Shown: positions 59,926-64,000 of the stretch, piece after piece | Layout of the letters: every line of letters begins with the position of its first letter | How positions within the stretch are numbered: position 1 is the stretch's first letter | From: Rhodococcoides fascians A25f | GTDB taxonomy: Bacteria; Actinomycetota; Actinomycetes; Mycobacteriales; Mycobacteriaceae | Direction: 5' to 3' | Assembly (NCBI RefSeq): GCF_000760935.2 | Contig: NZ_CP049744.1 | Location: 5,549,501-5,613,500, forward strand | DNA: 64,000 bases | Translations under genes and position numbers: made by a program | The notes under the pieces: model-generated | What the model was told of the DNA's origin: nothing | Databases searched by the model: none | Seen by the model: the letters and a program-made list of their open reading frames with translations, nothing else

Positions 59926-60658
59926 GACTGCGGTCGACCTGGGTCGACTGAGACAAGATTTCACGCGATTCATGATGAGCTACAAGTTCGGGATCGACGA
60001 ACTGATCACGAAGATCAACATCTTGAAGCAGGAATTCACCCACATCCACCGGTACAGCCCCATCGAGCACGTCTCGTCGAGGCTCAAGACACCCGAGAGC
60101 ATCTTCGACAAGGCTCAGCGGAAGAAGTGCGCGCTGACGCTCGACGCCATTCGCGAGAATATCCTCGACGTTGCCGGTGTCCGCATCACCTGCAGCTTCA
60201 TTTCCGACACGTACCGCATCGCGGACATGCTCAGCAGTCAGACCGACATTCGGGTCGTCGAGGTCAAGGACTACATCGCGAACCCGAAAGCCAACGGCTA
60301 CAAGAGTTTGCACCTCATCGTCGAAATCCCGGTCTTCATGTCCGACCGCGTCCAACCGGTACTGGTCGAACTGCAGATCCGCACGATTGCCATGGACTTC
60401 TGGGCGAGCCTCGAGCACAAGATCTTCTACAAATACCGCGGAGAGATTCCGCCCACTCTGCAGGCCGAACTGGCCGAGGCCGCCGAGAGCGCGAACAAGC
60501 TCGACGAGAAGATGGAAAGGCTGCACGACGAGGTGACGGAGCTGAACGGCGATGCCGACAACTCCATCACCCTCGGTTCGTTGCCTCCGATGGCCGTGCC
60601 GCCGGAGTTGTTGCACATGCTGCTCACCGCGCAGGCCGACGCAATCGACCCGGACTGA
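59900..60658 (+). CDS. Small alarmone synthetase (RelQ/YjbM-type, RelA/SpoT domain)
   Basis: A 252-residue stand-alone (p)ppGpp synthetase with no hydrolase, TGS or ACT domains. ATP/pyrophosphate-binding motif RLKTPESIFDK (61-71), GVRITCSFISDTYRIADML, KDYIANPKANGYKSLHL and the GTP/Mg motif VELQIRTIAMDFWASLEHK (Glu157). The long C-terminal helix is typical of RelQ/RelP oligomerisation. ATG 59900 (a second ATG is four codons on). Overlaps the zinc-ribbon gene; hairpin terminator downstream. Likely under SOS control with that gene. Confidence 0.92.
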   Translation: MSEVMKNGETAVDLGRLRQDFTRFMMSYKFGIDELITKINILKQEFTHIHRYSPIEHVSSRLKTPESIFDKAQRKKCALTLDAIRENILDVAGVRITCSFISDTYRIADMLSSQTDIRVVEVKDYIANPKANGYKSLHLIVEIPVFMSDRVQPVLVELQIRTIAMDFWASLEHKIFYKYRGEIPPTLQAELAEAAESANKLDEKMERLHDEVTELNGDADNSITLGSLPPMAVPPELLHMLLTAQADAIDPD

Positions 60659-60679
60659 GCGCACGCCTTCGAAGGAAAA

Positions 60680-60708
60680 CCCCGCTGCTCGACGGGTGAG
60701 CAGCGGGG
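60680..60708. terminator. Bidirectional hairpin terminator
   Basis: CCCCGCTGCTC and GAGCAGCGGGG form a perfect 11-bp stem with a 7-base loop between the alarmone synthetase (plus) and the DHA2 exporter (minus). Confidence 0.88.
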
Positions 60709-60727
60709 CCTGTGTGTCCAGCGAGAG

Positions 60728-62311
60728 CTATCCGATATGCACCGGGGTGTCGCCGACGGGCAGGTCGTCCTTCTTCGCACGAACGAGTCCCAGCACCACC
60801 GGGCACACCAGCGCGACGAGAATCGCGGCGGTACCGAATGCCCAGGCGTAGCCGGAGACCTCGGCCGCGAACGCGTGGTCGATGGTGGCGAGCACGAAGT
60901 TGCGGATCGGCTCCGGGAGCGAGGCCAGTACTTCGGCGCTGGGGATCTCCTGGCCCGCGAGAGCTTCCGCAGGAACTCCGGCCGGCGGAGTCGGTGCCGG
61001 GTTGTCGGCCAGGTACGAGGTCTTGGACGAGGTGTAGACCGTCGTGAACACTGCCGCGCCGAGAGCGCCACCGACCTGCAGCGTGGCGTTGATCAGCGCA
61101 GATGCGGCACCCGCGTCGTGATCGGCGACCCCGATGAGCGCGACGTTCTGCATCGGCACCATCAGCAGGCCGAGACCGAGACCGAGCAGCACGACGCCGG
61201 GCAGCACGTGCGTCCAGTACGAGGTGTCGACGCCGATCTGCGTCAGCAGGAGCAGGCCGATCGCCGAGACGACGGGACCGACGGCCATCAGCGGCTTGGG
61301 TCCGATCTTCGGCACGAGTGCGGACGCGAGCGCTGCGGTGATCAGGATTCCGCCGGTCATCGGGAGTGACGCGACACCCGCGATCACCGGGCTCATCTCG
61401 AGCACGATCTGGAAGTAGAACGTGAGGTACAACGTGCCACCGAGCAGGGCAGCACCGATGACGGCCGAGCCGATGTACGCGGCACCGCGGTCACGGTCGA
61501 GCAGCACGCTCAACGGCAGCAGCGGGTTGGCGGACTTGGATTCGACCACGACGAACGCGGCCAGCAGAGCCAGGCCCAACGCGATGAACGAGATGGTGGG
61601 TACCGTCGCCCAACCGTTTTCGGCTTCGGTGAAGCCGTAGACCAGCGAGGCCAGACCCAGAGCGACGAGGATCGCGCCGGGCAGGTCGTAGCGGGTGTCT
61701 CCGTGTGCCTTGCTCTCCTTCACCAGCGGCACTGCTGCGGCGATGGCGATCACTGCGACCGGGATGTTGACCAGAAGGCACCAGCGCCAGTTCGCGTACT
61801 CGGTGAGCACGCCGCCGAGAAGCAGACCGACGGCTGCGCCGCCACCGGCGATCGCGCCGAAGACACCGAACGCTTTGGCGCGCTCCTTGGTGTCGGTGAA
61901 GGTGACGGTCAGGATGGCCAGTGCTGCAGGTGCGAGCAGTGCAGCGAAAACTCCCTGGCCGGCGCGTGCGATGAACAGCTGCCAGCCTTCCTGGGCGAGT
62001 CCACCGATGGCGGAGGCAACGGCGAAGCCTGCCATGCCGACGATGAACGAGCGCTTGCGTCCCCAGTAGTCCGCAATGCGACCGCCGAGCAGCAGCAACG
62101 CACCGAATGCCAGAGCGTAGGCGGTGATAACCCAGGTGCGGCTGGTGTCACTGATGCCCAGGTCTATCTGCGCCTGCGGTAGCGCGATGTTGACGATGGT
62201 GCCGTCCAGCACGATTGTGAGCTGCGTGATGGCGACGATGCACAGCACCAGCCATCGGCGCTCGTAGTTCGGATTCAGATCCGGCGCTTCGCGCTCGGAG
62301 TGCTGCGACAT
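60728..62311 (-). CDS. DHA2-family (EmrB/QacA-type) MFS exporter
   Basis: A 527-residue 14-TM drug:proton antiporter. Motif D1 in helix 1 TQLTIVLDGTIVNIALPQAQ, motif A GGRIADYWGRKRSFIVG, motif C-like GAIAGGGAAVGLLLGGVLTEY. A polar loop near the C-terminus (DNPAPTPPAGVPAEALAG) lies between the last two helices. ATG 62311; the long frame further upstream has no membrane or family similarity. Divergent from a TetR gene with a dyad between them; probably a TetR-controlled efflux system. Confidence 0.93.
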   Translation of the reverse strand: MSQHSEREAPDLNPNYERRWLVLCIVAITQLTIVLDGTIVNIALPQAQIDLGISDTSRTWVITAYALAFGALLLLGGRIADYWGRKRSFIVGMAGFAVASAIGGLAQEGWQLFIARAGQGVFAALLAPAALAILTVTFTDTKERAKAFGVFGAIAGGGAAVGLLLGGVLTEYANWRWCLLVNIPVAVIAIAAAVPLVKESKAHGDTRYDLPGAILVALGLASLVYGFTEAENGWATVPTISFIALGLALLAAFVVVESKSANPLLPLSVLLDRDRGAAYIGSAVIGAALLGGTLYLTFYFQIVLEMSPVIAGVASLPMTGGILITAALASALVPKIGPKPLMAVGPVVSAIGLLLLTQIGVDTSYWTHVLPGVVLLGLGLGLLMVPMQNVALIGVADHDAGAASALINATLQVGGALGAAVFTTVYTSSKTSYLADNPAPTPPAGVPAEALAGQEIPSAEVLASLPEPIRNFVLATIDHAFAAEVSGYAWAFGTAAILVALVCPVVLGLVRAKKDDLPVGDTPVHIG

Positions 62312-62394
62312 GTTTCTACCCCACTCGTACTCGTTGATTCTGGGCACGAAAAATGTCCCGATCAGAAAGGTAAGCCACTCGGCACCGACTGTCA

Positions 62395-62410
62395 AACGAA
62401 CTAGTTGGTT
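62395..62410. promoter_or_regulatory. Candidate TetR operator
   Basis: AACGAACTAGTTGGTT is a 16-base dyad with a perfect AACTAGTT core and one mismatched pair, in the divergent gap between the DHA2 exporter and tetR, 19 bases before the chosen tetR start. Confidence 0.6.
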
Positions 62411-62428
62411 GGGGGTATGGTGACCGCC

Positions 62429-62995
62429 ATGAAACCTGACGCCAGCGCGACCCGCGCCCGCATCGTCGTCGCCGCCCGTGACGAGTTCTCGGTGCACGGA
62501 CTGGCCGGAGCTCGAGTCGATCGCATCGCGGTTGCGGCCAAGGCCAGCAAGGAGCGCCTGTACGCATACTTCGGCGACAAACAAGCCCTGTTCCGCGCTG
62601 TGGTCGAGGACGGGTTCGCGCGGTTCATCGAAGAAGTACCTTTCTCCATCGACGACCTCGGCGGGTATGCGGCACGCGAATACCTGCATCTCGCAGCACA
62701 TCCCGAGGAACACCGCCTACTTCTGTGGACCCAGCTCCAGGGCGGTATGGCAGCATCGGGCACCGATGACATCCACTCGGTCATCGCAGAACGACGCAAC
62801 GCCATGGCCGCCGCCCAACGAGACGGACTGATCTCCGACGCCTTCACCGTCGACGACCTGATCACCATGATGTTCGGGATCACCTCGGCCTGGATGACCG
62901 CGCCGAGCAGAGCCTGCGAATCCGCCGACGACGCCGAGATTCAGCGCAGGGCGTCGAAAATCGAGGCCGCAGTGCGACGACTCTGCACTCCGTAG
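62429..62995 (+). CDS. TetR-family regulator (divergent to the exporter)
   Basis: A 188-residue regulator: HTH RARIVVAARDEFSVHGLAGARVDRIAVAAKASKERLYAYFGDKQALF (about 9-55). ATG 62429 (MKPDASATRARI) has GGTGA five bases upstream; ATG 62417 and GTG 62420 are alternatives. Likely repressor of the divergent DHA2 exporter and itself. Confidence 0.9.
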   Translation: MKPDASATRARIVVAARDEFSVHGLAGARVDRIAVAAKASKERLYAYFGDKQALFRAVVEDGFARFIEEVPFSIDDLGGYAAREYLHLAAHPEEHRLLLWTQLQGGMAASGTDDIHSVIAERRNAMAAAQRDGLISDAFTVDDLITMMFGITSAWMTAPSRACESADDAEIQRRASKIEAAVRRLCTP

Positions 62996-63114
62996 TCTTG
63001 TCTATCGTTCTCTAGCATCTTCGCAAGAGTCTCGAATATTGGGGTAGCTGCCTCGTTCCCCGCAAATGCGCGCGCGTTTGTCAGATGCGAGCGAGTTCGA
63101 TACCGATCTCGAAG

Positions 63115-64000
63115 CTATTCCGAACGCGTCTGACGATTCCGCGCGCGTCTGTCGAGTTCACCGACCTCTGCACGCCCCACGCCCGCGAGAATTGCCGCCT
63201 CACGGTCGGCGGAGAGTCCGACAGGCGGCCGGTCGCGTCTCGTCGACGGCTCACCATTCACTGACTGCAGCCAGGTCCACGTGTCTGCGACGGTCTCCTG
63301 GATCGGCCGTGCCCGAAGCCCCTCCGCGAACGCCTTCGACACGTCGGACGCGTGCAACGAGTCATGATCTGCGCCAGGCGGAATCCAGATCGGTAGCTCC
63401 GTCCACGGCTGCACTCCGGCAGCATTGAGGACGTCCGGTTCCACCCAACGCAGGCGAGCATCGGACCGTGTCGCGGCAACACAGGCCTGCAGAACCTCGC
63501 GCATCGTTGCATGCCCGGGCCGACTCACCACGTCGTACGGACCCCCGAGCCCACGGGCAGCCGCGTCCAGAGCCCAGCCGACAAGATCGCGCGCGTCGAT
63601 GTACTGCAGTGCCAGGTCGGCGGGACCGGGCGCTAGAACATCCCCGGCACGCCCATTCTGGTCACTCCGCAGGCTCCGCTCCTGCCCAATTCTGTTGAGC
63701 CACCATGGAAGTCGACCGATATTCTCGTACGGTCCCAGGATCAATCCGGCCCGGACCAACAAGGCTCTAACACCGAATGCTGTGACGGCGGCCTGCTCAC
63801 CACCGAGCTTGCATCGTGCGTAGTCATCGCCAGGCCCTTGTACCGTCGGCCAGGTCTCGGTCGCACCTGCTCCAGGCGCGTCGTACACCGATCGGCTCGA
63901 CACATAGACGTAGCTGCGCACTCGACCGGTAAGCGCAGAAGCCGACTGCGCCACTACACCGGGCTCCCACGACCAAGTATCGAAGGCAATGTCCCAGTTA
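63115..64000 (-). CDS. NAD-dependent epimerase/dehydratase (extended SDR), 5' part outside window
   Basis: The frame is open through the right edge (codons before 63954 read ...DIAFDTWSWEPGVV), so the N-terminal Rossmann motif lies beyond the window; about 294 residues are visible. The active-site Ser is in SYVYVSSRSVYD, and YxxxK is in YARCKLGGEQA. Then LLVRAGLILGPYE and YIDARDLVGWALDAA, as in UDP-sugar or isoflavone-reductase-like extended SDRs. The last 20 residues (RAEVGELDRRARNRQTRSE) are not typical of the family. Substrate unknown. The gap 62996-63114 before it holds no recognisable gene. Confidence 0.85.
   Translation of the reverse strand, partial: NWDIAFDTWSWEPGVVAQSASALTGRVRSYVYVSSRSVYDAPGAGATETWPTVQGPGDDYARCKLGGEQAAVTAFGVRALLVRAGLILGPYENIGRLPWWLNRIGQERSLRSDQNGRAGDVLAPGPADLALQYIDARDLVGWALDAAARGLGGPYDVVSRPGHATMREVLQACVAATRSDARLRWVEPDVLNAAGVQPWTELPIWIPPGADHDSLHASDVSKAFAEGLRARPIQETVADTWTWLQSVNGEPSTRRDRPPVGLSADREAAILAGVGRAEVGELDRRARNRQTRSE

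Noticed and set aside
62996..63114. Possible terminator or small RNA between tetR and the epimerase
   Set aside because: Only short imperfect dyads (for example around 63064-63081) and no U-tract; too weak to call.

Overview
The window looks like a chromosomal segment of a high-GC, mycolic-acid-type actinobacterium, most likely Rhodococcus or a close relative. This rests on strongly GC-biased codons, frequent GTG/TTG starts, an IdeR/DtxR-type iron box, an actinobacterial LexA box, a Pol-PE-Lig LigD, an AlkB alkane hydroxylase, many hydrolases and SDR/MDR/LLM oxidoreductases, and four TetR regulators. There is no rRNA, no CRISPR array, no transposase and no recognisable prophage. The only tRNA is an initiator tRNA.

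1-13 kb: the 3' part of ligD, a secreted LIP-family lipase, an iron-boxed siderophore-binding lipoprotein, an ABC exporter with a MerR/SoxR-like promoter, lon, a DJ-1/PfpI protein, a HemK-like methyltransferase and small DNA-binding or hypothetical genes. 13-24 kb: TetR/zapE, a GNAT enzyme, a frameshifted LLM oxidoreductase followed by marR and pirin, RNase HI with a repetitive tail, an MFS exporter, an AlkA-like glycosylase, an aldo/keto reductase and a frameshifted Bcr/CflA exporter. 24-33 kb: an iron-boxed orphan NRPS epimerisation-domain-like protein, endonuclease IV, a MacB-type ABC transporter, a stand-alone A-T-TE NRPS-like enzyme and hydrolases.

33-44 kb: tRNA-fMet, enoyl-CoA hydratase, a TetR-UbiB kinase operon, quinone reductase, dienelactone hydrolase-amidohydrolase, patatin, monoacylglycerol lipase and an alkB without rubredoxin neighbours. 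43-46 kb: two paralogous AAA ATPases flank an orphan LeuA regulatory-domain gene that has its own branched-chain leader peptide and attenuator-like hairpins. 46.9-49.8 kb: an operon of a diiron-type hydrolase, a PDR-type reductase and an EphD-like hydrolase.

49.8-64 kb: an MDR/TetR pair with a perfect operator; an SDR plus NtaA-type LLM monooxygenase operon directly downstream of a textbook TPP riboswitch (the most surprising link here); a GATase-lactate monooxygenase-GH13 operon; a helicase with a basic tail and a DUF5710-like domain; a DUF6131-type micro-protein; a LexA box ahead of a zinc-ribbon gene and a small alarmone synthetase; a DHA2 exporter with its TetR; and a partial epimerase at the right edge.

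No stretch over about 300 bases lacks a gene. The longer gene-free intervals (1813-2045, 14549-14767, 44138-44365) show nothing recognisable except the leuA-type leader in the last. Where the longest possible start disagreed with ribosome-binding sites or family alignment, I moved the start and said so.
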